Program-made: the position numbers and the translations under genes
Shown here: positions 1 through 16,070 of the stretch, in pieces
Position numbering within the stretch: position 1 is the first letter of the stretch
Layout: each line of letters starts with the position of its first letter
Notes under the pieces: model-generated
Seen by the model: only the letters and a program-made list of their open reading frames with translations
The model's database searches: none
What the model was told of the DNA's origin: nothing
DNA from: Amoebidium appalachense
Lineage: Eukaryota > Ichthyosporea
Length of the DNA: 64,000 bases
NCBI GenBank assembly: GCA_963693365.1
Contig: CAVNZM010000001.1
Span: forward strand, 19,592,001-19,656,000
Direction: 5' to 3'

Positions 1-379
1 TCGAGTGTGTATTCACGCGAACGCATACACTAGCCCCTCCTTCCTTTCACTTTCCCGTCCTTTCATGGATACATAACCCATTATCCCCGCGCCCTCTCCC
101 GTCCCCCCCCCCCCCTCCGCCCCCTTGCCCCCCTTCCCCCCCAGGTGCCTCCCCTCTCCCCGCGTCCCCCCCCCCCTCCCCTCCCCCTCCCCCAACACAC
201 AAACACACCGCCCCTTCTTTCCCTCACCCACCCACCTTTCTTTTCCCTCTCCTCTTTTGCAACACATGGATTGACCCCAACACTTCACCTGGAAGTCCTT
301 TCATAATCCTTGCCCCTCTGCCTATTCTTTTCCCGCCGGTTCTTTGCTTCTCGACCTGCTTCTCACAAACATGTTACAG

Positions 380-947
380 AGCTTGCACGGGACTATCTGC
401 AGAGGACACAGAATGTGGAAGTGATTAAGGGTGTCATGTCGCCCGTGAATGATGGATACGCAAAGAAGGTGTGTCCGTGTTGCTGAGAGAAGGTGGAGAG
501 GCAGGGGGAAAGAGGGCGGGGGGGGGGGGGGGGGGAGGGGGAGTCTCAGGGCTATTGTCGTTTTCCCAGGAAGTTGGCATATGCTGTGGGAAACGGACAG
601 GGAAGTGGGAGGGAGGGGGAGAGGGGGGGGGGGGGGAGGGGGGGGGAAGGAATGGAGAGTTGGCCATGGAGTTAGATGTGTGTAGAAGGGAAGGGGGTAC
701 GACAACAGGGGCACAAGCGGTACGGGGCCCCAAAGTCTTTGGGGCAGGGATGGGGGTGGGGGGTGGGGGAGGGGGGGGGGGAGGGGATAAATCACGCTGA
801 AAGTACGTATGATGAGCAAGAGGATGTGTTGTATATCGTAGGAATATGAAGTGATTTGTGTGAGGCCCTGGGCCGAGGCCGAGGGTCGATTACGGATCTC
901 GTCTAGATGTTTGAAGTTCAGAAAGATGGTGTTAGGACCAAGATTGC

Positions 948-987
<40 letters not shown>

Positions 988-1504
988 ACAAACAAACAAA
1001 AAAAAGGGGGGGGGGGGGGAGGGGGGGGAGAGGGGGTCAAATGCGAGCACTCAAGGTATTTTGAGACGTCGGTGCTAGGTAACTGCAGGAAGGAATTACA
1101 CAGTGTTTGTGGGGTGCATATACCTACTCGGAATGAGGTAGGTTGGAGTGTGGAACAGGTGCCATGGGTTGATTGACACTGGACGAGGAGAAAATATTTA
1201 TCTTTCTTTTTTTTTATGTTTCATCCTATTTATTGGTATTGGGGTTTGACGGTAGGGCCTAGTGGCGGCACAGCATCGGGTGGCCATGTGCAGAGCTGCC
1301 ACTGCCTCTTCTGATTGGATAATCGTGGATGACTGGTGGGTGAACGTGTCTCTCTCTCTCTGCCTCTCTCTGCCTCCATTCCCCAACCCTCACCCGTCCC
1401 ACCCCTCCCCCTTACACCGAAACCCTCGTTACCCCCCTCCCCCCCCCCCCCCCCCCCCTCCACCCACCGACCCCACCCCCTCCCCGTCACACGCACACAC
1501 ATTC

Positions 1505-1536
<32 letters not shown>

Positions 1537-2055
1537 GGTGTGTGGGCACACACACAGACACAAAGCTGTCTTTCTTTCTTGCAGGCGGTTTTGATAGCCA
1601 GCAACTAGCACCTTTTCTCCTTTTTCTGTACCTGCACACCCCATACTCATATCTCTCCCCTGCCTCCCGCTGTTCCTTTCGGCAACCGGCCCAAAAGTAC
1701 TCAATCTAGGGACATCATTTATAACCCCCCTCCTCCCCCCCCCTCCCCCCTCCCCCCCCCCCAAAAAAAAAAAAAAAAAAAAGAAAAAAAGAAAGAAAGA
1801 AAGAAAAGGTAAGAAAAACGAGGAAGGAAACAAACAAAGAAAAGGCCTATGATACATTGCAGTCTCCCTCCCTTCCCCTCCCCCCTCCCCTTTCCCCCCT
1901 CCTCCCCCCTGGGACATTGATCATCCAAGCTACCTAATTTGTCACCACCGATTGATTGTCCCTCACACTGGCATTGTGGCTGCAGCGTCCTTTATACTGG
2001 ACCTGTTCCACAACAATCAGTTACTCTGTATCCGTGTGCTGCTTGCCGGTGCCCT

Positions 2056-2086
<31 letters not shown>

Positions 2087-2979
2087 CACCACCACCACCA
2101 CCACCACCACCACCACCCCTTTTCCCCGCACCCCCTCCCCTCCCCCCCCCCCCCCCTTTTTTTTTTTTGGGTGGTTGGGGGTGGGGAAGGGGGTGTGAGG
2201 GAGGAGGGAGGAGGAGGAGGGGCCGGGGGCGGGGGGGGGGGGGGGGGGGGGGGGGCTATTCGTGCGTGTCTGCCTGCGTGTGTGAAGCCATGTACGCACC
2301 CGCCCTTACATATTGCATGCAGGGAGGCCGGACAGAGTGAGTATCAGCGCACCCTGGAGGTGCTGCGGAAGGTGGCACGTGACTTCAATGTAGATGGCAA
2401 AGGTGCCAAATCCCCGCCCCCCAGGCATCTCTCTCCCTCCCCTATCCCCTCCCCCCCCCCCCCCCCCCCCCTTCCGCCCCCCCCCCCCCCCCCCCAGGGA
2501 CCCCCGGGTGCCCCTGCCCCCCCCCTCCCCCCCCCCCCCCCCCCCCCAAAGGGCCCCCCGGGTGACCCCTGCCCCCCCCCCCCCCTTCCCCCCGCCCCAC
2601 CAGCCTGTCCGCCCGCCTGCGGGCCCTTCCCTTCCTCCGCCTCCCCAGATGTGAGCCATTTGACTTGCAACTCAATGTTTTTTCCGCGTGCAATCTTCCC
2701 TCATCCTTTTTGCCTTGCCAGGGTGTTTCCCCCGTTGAGTTGCACTCCCATGCAACCCGACATGGCTGTTCTCTAGTGTGCATCTGTAAGCACACACGCA
2801 TTTTTTGCTACAAGCTGCATTGGTTTACCCTCACACAGGGTCGCCGGTTTGCTTGCAGAAGCTTGCGGTCACTCACCCACACACTCATTCTTTCATTCAT
2901 TCACATTCGCCCAATCACTCACTCACTCACTCACTCATTCCCTCACTCACTCGCTCGTTCGCTTACTCACTCACCAATA

Positions 2980-3026
<47 letters not shown>

Positions 3027-4346
3027 TCACATTCACAGAGCCTGTGCAAGTACGGCTACTGTGTGGTGCCGACCTTCTGGATTCGTTCCGTGTACCCGGC
3101 CTCTGGCAGACTGATGATGTAAGGCGCGGGTTTTCTTTCTGTTTTGATACCCTTCTGTTGTTCGCATGCCTCTCTGTTTCAATGCAGTGTCAAATAGGCT
3201 GATATTGTGCCTCCAGGCTGGGGGGGGGGGGGGGGGGGGATGAGGGGTTGGTGACGCATGTGGCAGTAGTACTTGGGCATATTTACACGTAGTGATCTTC
3301 GTGGTGACGGTGGACAGTTGCTGACAATGTGACATACTTCCGTTGTTATTGGATAACAGATTTAGACACAAGAAGATAGTGTTCAATGGGTGAAAGGGGA
3401 GTGGGGAATGGGGAACATTGTGGCTGAAGCTTTGGATAATGGGGGTTGCATGATGGGGCTATATATTAGTTGATAGAAATAGTGCCTCTTAAAGGGAGAA
3501 ACTGTATGATGGGTCACCCATTGCGGTACAGCAAGGATGCAACCAAACATCGCAGATGTGACATGACAGTGGCTCTAGGGTGGGCACAAACTGATTGGTT
3601 ATGGGCCACAGATGGAGCGCATCCTTGGGCAGCACGGCATTGTGTGCATCACCAGGGCTGGCTCCGACCCCTCCAAGATCATCTACGACATAGACCGCCT
3701 GTACCATCACCAGGTTGCATTCCCCCAGCTGTTGCCCCTCCCCCCCCCCCCCCAAAAAAAAACTCACATACTCACATACACTCACTCACTCACTCCTCTT
3801 TTTTTATTTTTAACCGGCACGTGCACAGACGAGTACTTTCAGACCCCAGCACACAAACCGACAGTCAAGGACACACATGTACACGCACACGGATGTTCTC
3901 TCGTGGAGGTACAAAGAATGGGGCATGTTAACACACGCACAGTTACAGGCAAATCGTCAACCCGCACACCACACAGAGAGAAAGAAGGGGACCGGGGGGA
4001 AGGGGGGGAGAGTTTGTGTGCTCAAGCAAGTGAGGAACCCACGCATTGCTAACATAAGATGTCCACAGAATCACATCACAATCGTTACCGAGTGGATTTC
4101 AAATGATGTCAGCTCCACAAAAGTCAGGTTTGCAACCCCCTCCCCCCCCCCTCCCCCCCCCCCCCCCCCCCCCGGCTTCTTTTTCTGGTCAGCCCAATCC
4201 AGTTGGTAACTCGCCACTGGGTACCCACCTCTGTGCAACCACTTGCATGTATATGAGGGAGAGGTGGCTAAGGAAGGGACGCAACCATGAATACGAAAGG
4301 GATCGTTTATTTTTTTATCTTTTTTATTATTATCTCTTTTTTTTTT

Positions 4347-4391
<45 letters not shown>

Positions 4392-4574
4392 TATAGAGAG
4401 AGAAAAAGGAGAAAACCAAAAAGGTTGAAAGATGAAGAGTGTTAGAAAATTGCAACACTGAAGTTCCATATCATGCACAGGAAATCCCTCCAGCGCAACG
4501 AGTCCGTCAAGTATCTGGTACCCGACCCTGTGTGCGAGTACATCCGGACACATGGCCTCTATGCAAACGCATAG
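380..4574 (+). CDS. NMNAT: Nicotinamide/nicotinate mononucleotide adenylyltransferase, 5' partial
   Basis: This enzyme joins NMN (or NaMN) to the AMP part of ATP to make NAD (or NaAD). Seven exons can be joined in one frame: 380-468, 1256-1335, 2323-2402, 3039-3118, 3612-3713, 4069-4127 and 4481-4574 (TAG). In order they show the core 'IKGVMSPVNDGYAKK', the helix with 'QHRVAMCRAA', the tract 'VDDWEAGQSEYQRTL', the strand 'VRLLCGADLLDSF', 'GIVCITRAGSDPSK', the nucleotide-binding signature 'SNDVSSTKVR' and the C-terminal 'SVKYLVPDPVCEYI'. These match eukaryotic NMNATs segment by segment, and every splice phase agrees (for example G|AG across 2402/3039 and AG|G across 4127/4481). The first exon or exons, with the GSFNPxTxMH ATP-binding loop, are missing and must lie upstream of the window. 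Introns hold C/G runs and (CA)n. I am sure of the family; exon edges are by inspection. Confidence 0.93.
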
Positions 4575-5154
4575 GCACAACAAAGCAAGCGAGAAGCTGG
4601 ACAGATGACGTGGTAACATGACCGGTTGTGGAGTATAATGGGAATGAGGATTGCCAAGAGAAGCGGTGTTACAATTGCAAGCCGCTTTCCAGCTAGACAG
4701 CCCCGGCCGTGTTTTTTTTTTTTTTTTTTTTTTTTTTTTGGAGGGGGGGGGGGGGGGGGGGGGGGGGGTTTACGAAGTAACATTGAAAGTACCTGATGTA
4801 TATCTGTAGTGGCCCTACCACCTTATTCCATTAGATTAGGTATTAGCTATACTGTTTAGGATGGCAAACGAACACTTCCTGCAATGTCAGAATGGTGCGC
4901 TGGGGAGTCATTTGGCCCGAGGGTCGACCGAAACACGCTTTTCGTGTTACATGTTTCGGACTCAGCACGCCTTTCTGCCTCTTGGGTGGTTAAAACTTTC
5001 AAATTAGTATATTATTTTCATTATAACAATAATTACACTTTATATGATTTTCACACAGTGTTCAGGTATCTCGGTATGCACTTGTTACTGGATAACTCGT
5101 GAAGTTTTTATTGTCTTCTCAGTATGCCGTGCATACTTGCATATCTTTCCGTCG

Positions 5155-5160
5155 AATAAA
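5155..5160 (+). promoter_or_regulatory. Possible poly(A) signal AATAAA
   Basis: Canonical AATAAA on the plus strand about 580 nt after the NMNAT stop codon. It is the first perfect hexamer I noticed downstream of that stop, so it could end the NMNAT transcript. The long 3' UTR makes this tentative. Confidence 0.35.
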
Positions 5161-5308
5161 TCCAGTCAAAAGAAAAAAAAATTACACTATTTGTGGTTTC
5201 CAAAGCTTATAGTTTCTTGCCCTTACTAAGCTTCTTTTTTCTGTTCTGTATATTACGCTCTGCTGAAGCATTATTAGCCTCGAGCTCTAAGTGACTATCT
5301 ATTGCTTT

Positions 5309-6723
<1,415 letters not shown>

Positions 6724-6966
6724 TACTCTACTTCCTAGTTTTAGGCCAGAGCTCTGGCTTATTCGATTTATTTGCACCCAGGTCGGCCCCGAATGCTCAA
6801 AACAAACGAAGTACAGGTACTCTTGCATAAGTGGCTTTTGTCCTAATCACAGTGGTTTCTACTATCTATTATTGCTCATAATATTGAATTAAATCAATGA
6901 TCACAGGGTGCCAATAGCAGTGGTCATGATGCATACAACATATGTACATGTATGCCTGACATTTTC

Positions 6967-6989
6967 GTTGAACACGACACACACACGTG

Positions 6990-7024
<35 letters not shown>

Positions 7025-7035
7025 CACACGCGCGC

Positions 7036-7104
<69 letters not shown>

Positions 7105-7165
7105 AATGTGTACCACACGCACGCACACGTGTACACACGCATGTAACACACTCACACATACACGC
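6967..7165. repeat. (CA)n microsatellite
   Basis: Interrupted CA repeat with a short CGCGCG patch near 7030. It is noncoding; His-Thr and Cys-Val frames across it are artefacts. Confidence 0.85.
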
Positions 7166-7787
7166 ACACATGTACACGCATTTTGAAATCCACGTTCAGT
7201 AGGCCTGCTATAAAGGCTATTATTGGCCCATCTAGATGTCGACATCCCGGCCCCAACGATTGGTATATCTGAGTCACCCTAAAGCAAAAGATTGGGGTTA
7301 GTAAATGTTTTTTATATAAGTAAATGTACATTTTCGCGTCATACGCAATTTCTGTCAGCTGACTCATTGGGTCTTGATTCATGCCATCTTTGCCCTTCAA
7401 GTACTTGTAAATACAAAAAATACAACTCATAAATATTGATCATATTTAGTACAAGTTTTCTACCTATTATAAATAGCGCTCAACCCACAGTGAGAAAATA
7501 CCATTCACTTTTTATCACGTAATTTGAAATTAATCCACCCCCAAATCTTGTAAGGATAATCTAGGGAGTTACCTTGTGTGAGCCATGGCATGGCCATGTG
7601 GCTTGCAGTTTTCAGACTTGTGCCACGATCTCCACTGTGTCACTGACTCACAGACTCACAGTGCAAGGGAACGGGAAGCAGGAAGCCTAAGGCAGACCAC
7701 GTGCAATAGTCTTATAGTAATTTGCGAGAGGCACTATGTTCTTGCACATAGCACACACCAGTGTCACCTTAACTTAACCCAATCAAC

Positions 7788-8263
7788 ATGAGTGTGGCGG
7801 CGCTTTTGGCCTCTGTGGCGGAGTCGTGTGGGGCTGTGCGCACAACACTGGCACTTGCGCGCCAACAGCAAATAGGCACCTGTGTGGCACAGGTTAGGAA
7901 CAGGCCGCCCTGTCGGAACTTGGGCGGGGCGCCGGCGCTGGCGTTTGCCGAACAGAGGTGCGTGCTGGTGCATGTGCGTGTGGATGCAGTGCATAGTTGT
8001 GTGTGTGGGTGTGTGTGTGCTGATTGTGCGCTTTGCTTTCCAGTACTGTTCTGTGTGTGGCAAAATCTTCAAGTAGGCACATTCGTTTGGTAGACGGTTT
8101 ATTGGGTCACTTGCGGAATGATTGGATGATTTAATGCTGTATCGGAACTGATGTGCGCGCTAGTGGTAGGCGTGAGAGGTGAAGGCGGTTCAGGGAGGAA
8201 GGGAATGGGGAAGGACGAGAGAGGGAGGGGGTGGGGAATGGGGGAGCAGACACATGCGTGCGT

Positions 8264-8297
<34 letters not shown>

Positions 8298-8441
8298 ACA
8301 CATACATACACATTCACACACGAATATGCTGCTTGCTCATGGATACACACACAAAAACACATACAGACAGATACATACGCACACACAGACACACACCCAC
8401 ACACACCCACACACACACGTGCTCACACACACACACACGTG

Positions 8442-8492
<51 letters not shown>

Positions 8493-9611
8493 GGGCAACC
8501 TACTAATGCAAAGGAATAGGTGATGTTATTGCAAGGTGCTTTGAATATACCCTTTCCCCGCTCTTCCCCCACCTCCCCCACCTCCTTCTCGGCTTTTTGT
8601 TTGAAGGTGGTGTGTGCGTGTGTGCGTGTGTGTGTGTGTGTGTGGGGGGGAAGGGGGGGGGGGGGGGGGGGGGGGAAGAGAGGGGGGGCGCTGGGAGGGA
8701 GGGGGGGCTGCATGTGTATATGTGCTTCTGGACGCCAGGGGAGAGTGCAGGGCGCAAGGGAGCTTCATTCATAAATGACGACCGTGGGTGTTTGATTCAC
8801 TCCGTGTCACTGCTCGTCTGTGTCTATGCGTTGTATGTGTGAGGAGGGGAGGAGGAGGGGGGGGAGGGGAGGGGGGGGGGGGGGGGGGGGGGGAACAGAG
8901 GGCTGTGGCGAGGATGGGTTTGCACTAGGAGCCCCCCTCCCCCCCCCCCCCCACTCCCCCTCCAACACATACACACATAATAAAGGGTCCATTATACGTT
9001 TTAGCCCTTTTTGTGTGTGTGTGTGTGTGTGCTGGGGGCCGGAATCTGGAAGGGCAAGGGAGAGGGGGGGACGGGGGAAAGCTCTGCGTGTACGAAATGG
9101 TTGTATGGTGTGGGTGTGTGCCTGTGTGAATGGAGAGGGAGTAAGAAGGGCGTGCATATGAGTGAGTGTGTGTGTGTGGTAGTCGTGTATCTGTGGCTGG
9201 GATATGTGGTGTGCATGTGTGTCTTATCTTTCTATTGTTCATTCTTTCTTCCTTTCTTCCCCGTTTTTTTTTTTTCTTTGAGAGAGAGGGGAGGGTTTGG
9301 GCAGAGGGGGGGGGGGGGGGAGGGGGGGGGGGGGGGGCTGGTAAAGGAAACAGGAACCATGTCGGTCTCACTGACGGCACGTCTGCAGCCACCCAGGCAG
9401 CGCTAAGCGTAACGGTAAGATCAGTGTGCCGGAGTTTATGGAGCAGCTGGACCGCATGTTTGAGTCGAGGCCTCAGGGCTCACAGGTGCAGTGGGCACTC
9501 AAGCACGTCAAGGACGGACAGGTGCGTGGTTTGGCTTCTTTAAAAATGAATAATAAAGTCGGAGTGGCAAGGGGAGGGGAGGGAAAGGGGGGAGGGGGGG
9601 AGGGAGGAGGA

Positions 9612-9643
<32 letters not shown>

Positions 9644-10173
9644 GCTCGTGAAGTCCGTTAGTTGGTTAGTGGTTGTGGTGGTAACGGGGGGGGGGAGGGG
9701 GGAGGGGGGGGATTGTGGCTGTGGGTCTTGTTGTTTGTGTGCAGTGTACAATTGGGGATGTGTAAAAATTGCAGGGAAAGATTGAGCAGATGCGTGTGAC
9801 CACACCGACTCTGTGTATCAGCTATGGGCATTCTATGGCCAAATGTGTCGTTTTGCTGAGAAAGACATTGTGTGTTCCAATTAGTCAAGCGATCCCTTGA
9901 AGATGGTTTATGGTTACAAGATGTGTAGTCTCCACGTTATTTCTCTAATGCGTAGTAGCGATAGCAACACACAACAGCCATTAGGCACATCTTGTTGCGC
10001 ATGCCAGGACTTGCCCATTAGCTGTTTGAGGCTCATATGGTGACTCTTGCAGGTTGGTGCCCACCCGCACTTCCTGCCCACTTTGGCCCAGAAGGTGCTG
10101 GAAAAGAGCAGAGATGCAGGCGCACAGTTGGACACGGTGCACTACAACACATTCCTGGCCCTACTGGCGAAGC

Positions 10174-10257
<84 letters not shown>

Positions 10258-11074
10258 TGGGTGGTTGGGTGTGTGGGTGTGTGTTTATGGGTATGGGGTG
10301 TGGGTGTGTGTACGCATGCATGCATGTGGGTGGGTGTACGTACGTGCGTGGCTATGTGCCTATGTGTGTGCATTTCCTTTTGCGCAAGATATGCATTTGT
10401 GTGTGCACACACCGCTGGCGCATGCAATGTACGAGTCTATGTGTGTGGGTTAGCTGGTGGGTTTTTGTGCCTCGGTCAATGCATGTGTACATTGTGTGTG
10501 GGCATGCACACCTTTGCACATTAATACAACGTGGGGACAGTCGGCAGGGTACTGCACTCTGTTATACGTGTATGCACTTCTTCGTACATCCAAGTCCCTC
10601 TCCTTCTATACCTTCCACCTTTTCCCTCTCAATCCCCACTCTCTAATCACCCTTTCTCTCTTCTGACTTCCTCGTTAATGGCTGCAGGGCAAGAATATGA
10701 AAAAAGCCGTTGGGGCACTATGGCACATGGCCCAGGATCGGGTGCACCCCGATCTAGTCACATACAACACGATACTGTCAATGTGTACCACTGCCGGAAA
10801 CCTCGACTACCTATTGCACACTTTGAAGGCAATGAAGCGGTCGGGGGTCAGGGGGGATGTAGTCACCCTAAACACCCTGTTGAGGTTTTGGGTGGCGAGG
10901 GGAGACATACAGAGGCTGAAGGATACGTGGGTGGAGTATACACAGGTATGGTGTGTGGGTGTGTGTGTGTGGGTGAAGGTGTGTGTGTGTGTGTGCATGT
11001 GTGTGTCCGTGTGTGTGTGTCCGTGTATGTCTGTGTGTCTGTGTGTGTGTGCCTGCGTGTGTGCCTGTGTGTAT

Positions 11075-11105
<31 letters not shown>

Positions 11106-11232
11106 GGGGGACGGGGGGGGATTGTTTGGGAGGATTTTGCTTTTGAGTGTGTATGTGTGGCCTCGGTGTGCATGGTTGAGAGACAATGATCCATAGATAC
11201 AGAGACCGTCGATGTATTTGCATACCCCCCAG

Positions 11233-11268
<36 letters not shown>

Positions 11269-11324
11269 CACACACACAGACACACACACACACCCCTCTC
11301 CCCACCACCTCCCCCTTCCCTCCC

Positions 11325-11370
<46 letters not shown>

Positions 11371-11429
11371 ACACGAGACCACATACACACAACCAGAGCT
11401 GTACGGACGAGGCTGCCCTTGCCCCCCGA

Positions 11430-11464
<35 letters not shown>

Positions 11465-11739
11465 GTTTCTCCTATATCTGGTACATGCACTCTTGCTGCC
11501 CCCAAGCGCAAGTGTTTGCATAGCACACACCACATAGCCTGCCAGACATACCACCCCCCCCCTCCCCGCTCTTCCCAAAGAGAAAAAAAGGGGGGGGGAG
11601 GAAGAGGGGGTAGATAGAGAGAGAGACAAGAAAGAAATCCCTCCACCTATGCTGCATTCTGTTTGGATATGTTCTTTCGACGGAATGATGTTACACGTTG
11701 TGATTGTACATCATATCATGACCACGTTCTGATACTGCG

Positions 11740-11773
<34 letters not shown>

Positions 11774-11957
11774 CCACCCCCACTCGAAAAATGAAGAAAA
11801 AATCCAGCGCATTACGCAACTCTTTGTACAGCCACCAGTGCACCTTACAGACGCGTAACTCTACACATGCACACACACATCCGGACACGTTCACGTAAGT
11901 GTACACGTGTCAGCAGACAACGCACACACACACAGGCACACAGGCACACAAGCGTGC

Positions 11958-11989
<32 letters not shown>

Positions 11990-13106
11990 AAACACACACA
12001 CAAACACACACTCACACACTCACACACTCACACACTCACACACTCACACACACACACACACACAGGAACTGGGAGTTCAGCCCGACCTCGTCTCTTACTG
12101 TCTTCTGGGTGATCTTATGGCCCGTACGGGGGGTCTGAAGGGTGCATTTGCAGCCATTGATGCAATGGTGGCTGCCGGTCTAAATCCGACCACAGAAACA
12201 TTCAACACACTCATACGGCCACTGAGAGATGCTGGAAACGTGGAGGGGGTGAGGGCACTCATGAGGACCATGTACACAAGGTGTGGGTGGGTGGTGGTGG
12301 TGGGGGGGGGACGGGGGGGGACGGGGGGGACGGGTGGGTGGGTGGGTGTGTGGGTGGGTGTGGTTGTGGGTGGGTGGGCGGGTGAATGTGTGTTCGTGTT
12401 GGTTTGTGCATTCGTGGGTGCTTCCCACGTGCTGTTTTTGTATATCTGCGCTGTCTATCTGCTTGTGCATGTGTGTGTTGTGCGTTGGGTTTCGACTGCC
12501 CCCATTCACTTATGAGCTTACCTACCAATAACCTTCCCATTTTCCCCCACCCTCCTCGTATGGCTATGCTAATAATCTGCATGCACAGGGACCGAGATGC
12601 GCAGCCGGACGTAGTGACGTACACACTGTGCATGCAGGCACTGATGGAGGCAGGCAGGCACGGGGATGCACTGGGGGTGCTGTATGAGATGCGCATGATG
12701 GGCGTGCCGGCTGAGCGCTCCATATACCATGCACTGCTCAAGGTGGATGGGGTTTTTTTTTTTCCTTTTTTTTTTTTTTTTTTTCCTTTTGCATGGCTTT
12801 TGTTTCTTTTAGGGAGGGGATGAGTGGGGGTGGTGGTGCCGGGGGGACGGGGGGGGTGAGTGTGACAGTGGATGAGGTGGATGGCAGTGTGTGTGTGTTT
12901 GTGTGTGTATGTGTGTGTAGTCCAAGGCAGTGGATAACATTATGCGTGTTGTTTGCTGTTTTTGTGCTTCCTAAATCTACGGGATGCATGGCTGGAGTGG
13001 GTTGGTGGTTCTGTGGTTCAAAGTTTTGGTGTGTTCATGCACACCTGAATTCATGTGATGTGTGTCTATCTGCCCCTATGTAATCCTTTACCCCCTCCTC
13101 CCTCCC

Positions 13107-13157
<51 letters not shown>

Positions 13158-14339
13158 AAGGCTCCTTCTGGATCTATTCATCTCGACGTACCTCCGCCCA
13201 TCCCCCTGTAACTTTCCTCCCGCCCATACCTGTGGCCATATGTTACTGGGGTAGCCGTTTAACTTGGTATGTGGTTTGTATATGGAAAGAGCCTTCCCAA
13301 AGGTGGCCCGGGGGAGGGGGGCTTGTTATGGAAGAAAGCAAGGAACCTCTGCTCACATGCAAGTGTGGATGCAGGGGGCATGCCGGGACGGCAATGGGGA
13401 GGCAGCGGAGGGCATCATCCAGCACATGGCCCGACACGGCCACATGCCCGACCCCATCATGTGTGCCCGCCTGCTGAGGCTCTACAGAGACCTGGGCGAT
13501 GCCGAGAGCATGCAGAGGGTACTTATTCTTTCCTCTGATGTTTTCTTCCACACACATCCCAACACCTCGCTGTTTTGTCTCTCCCGGCTGAGCTTATCAA
13601 TCGGTTTTACCATCCCTCCCGCCTGACCCTCCCGCCTCAGTAACGACCTGTGTGTGATTTTTGGCCCGTGTAAAGCACTTCTTCATTATTTAACCCTTTT
13701 TCTGCTGGTAGAGCTGGTATTGTTGTTTGGCGCTGGGGAAATTTTTTGCCCCCCCCCCCCCCCCCCCCCCCCAACACACACACACACACACACACACACA
13801 CCACCACCACCACCACCAGCACCAGCACCAGCACCAGCACCAGCAACTGCTATTGCCTAAAACCCAGCAGTTTTTACAGCTTTCGGTCTTACTCTTGCTC
13901 ACATCATAGCAATGCCCTGAACATAATGAATACGAATAACCCATTCAAGCTCAGTGAAGTGATGTCGGCCCAGGGTCACGTCAGACGATTGGGTGGATAC
14001 TCACATCATGACCCTGCATCCCCCCCCCCCCCCCCCTTCCCCCTCCCCTCCCCCAGCTGTGCTTGTTGCATGCGTCGGTGTTCAGCTTTGCCGTATTCTG
14101 TTCCACACCATGCCCTTACCATGCATCTTACATGTATTTGTTGCCATGTGCACATGCTGACATTGCGCACCCAGGTGACAGCGCTAGTGGATGTGTCGTC
14201 TGTGCGCATGGTCGATCTGCAGCGCATGGCCAAGGCCTTTCTGCTGGTGCAGGACAGAGAGTCGGCCAGGCTGGCAATAGACCTGGCTAGGCACATGAGG
14301 TTTCGCCCAAGCAGAAACGTAAACACCCCCCCCCCCCCC

Positions 14340-14373
<34 letters not shown>

Positions 14374-15022
14374 CACCCTTCCCTATTGGAGGATACCCCT
14401 CCCCCCCCCCCCTTCCCCCCTCTCCCCGAAGTGTTTGCTAAGAAGGCTCTTATGAGACATTTTTGCTGGCGGAGATGTACCGTCTTGGCACATGGCTTGC
14501 CTTCAGTCAACCGCAGGAAAACTGGGCACACCACCCCTTCCCCCCCCCCCCTCTCTCTCTCCCCCCCCCCCCCCCCCCCCCCCCCCGGTCCTCCTGCTCC
14601 CACCCACCTCCACCCTCCTTCGTGCTGTGGAGTTGGGCATGGGCATACCTTCCTTCAGAAACGCGCACGTGCATGTGTGTCTCCAAGCAAAATGCTCCCA
14701 ATCCCCCCCCCCCCCCCCCCCCTCCCCCCCCCCTTCTTTTCCCACCATCATCACCACCAAATACCCGCGCTCCACGAACACAAGTGCACACACAGACACA
14801 CTCGCCAGCATTTTTCCCTCCGTCCGTTGTGTCTATTCCTCTCCCCTCCAGCCTTCTCTAACATTGGAATTGCAGCTTCGGGGAGATATCGTTTTGGATT
14901 TTTTGTTAAACGATGCCGTGACGGATGCGGTGGACATCTACATCGACTACACCCAGGTGTGTGTGTGTGTGTGTGGGTGTGTGGGTGTGTGGGTGTGGGT
15001 GTGGGTGGGTGTGTGGGTGTGT

Positions 15023-15069
<47 letters not shown>

Positions 15070-16033
15070 TGTGTTTGTGTCTGTGTTACCGTACCTATGT
15101 ATACGTGTGTTGTGGTGGTGTCCGTGTGTGCTTGTGAGTCTGTGACTGTGGGTTTGCGTACGTGAGTGCTCTCACGCATGTGTGCATGGGTGTGTTCGTG
15201 TGTGCGTTTGGGTGTTTACATCATGTGTGGTGTGCATGTGCACAACTGCAGGCTGACGGGTCCCTGTGTGTGTGTGGGGTGTGAGGATTTGGTAAAGCAT
15301 ACAAGTGCACCCGTTATGGTATAGGGCAGCTTCGGAGAGGCAATAGGTGTGTGATGTGTCCGTGTGACTGTTCATTCGCGGACTCGTACAAACCAAGCAA
15401 GAAGACACACAGGCACACACGGATACACGCGTCACGCACGTGCACACATGAATATACACAAGGTATTGACTTGTGTGTGTGTGTCTGTGTGTGCATGCAC
15501 GCGCAAAACGTGTATCCGTATGTGCGTGTGTGCCTGTTTGTCATCTTGCGTTTGGAACGCCGTGTTGTGTCTTCAGAGGCAAGGTGAGAAGGATGTGTGT
15601 GTGTTTGGGGGGGGGATAAGTAAATGTTTATGGGATGATAAATAGTGAATTTTCGGCTAGGTTTCTGACGGTTGTTGCTGACGTCATTCTGTGCAGTATG
15701 GGCGCGTATTCCTTTCCGAGTCATCTCTGGCAGCAATGTGGGCTGCCTGCCATACCCCGGCACTCAGGAACAACCTGAGAGATGCAATAGCTGAGAACCA
15801 GGCATCACTGACCAGGTAGTTGCGTGCCCTGTAGCAACATGTGTGTTGATGGGGGGTGTGTGTGTGTGTGTGTGTAAGGGTGAGGGTGGGTGGGTGTGCT
15901 TGTGTGTGCGTGCGTACGTGCGTGGATGTGGTAAATGATCAGGCACTAGAAAGGGTGTGGGTTTGTGGCTGGGTGCATTTGTATCTGTGTGAGCCTTGGA
16001 TAGATTAGATATGTGTGTATAATTGTGGTTGAA

Positions 16034-16070
<37 letters not shown>

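Noticed and set aside
3039-3118. BRCT-like C terminus ('YCVVPTFWIRSVYPASGRL') in one frame
   Set aside because: The overlapping frame reads 'VRLLCGADLLDSF', which matches NMNAT and keeps splice phase with both neighbouring exons.
8044-8077. Short zinc-ribbon-like ending '[10 protein letters not shown]' followed by TAG after a TTTCCAG acceptor
   Set aside because: It would end the first PPR exon as a 45-residue protein. Joining that exon to 9389 instead is in phase and completes the PPR gene. It remains possible as a minor isoform.
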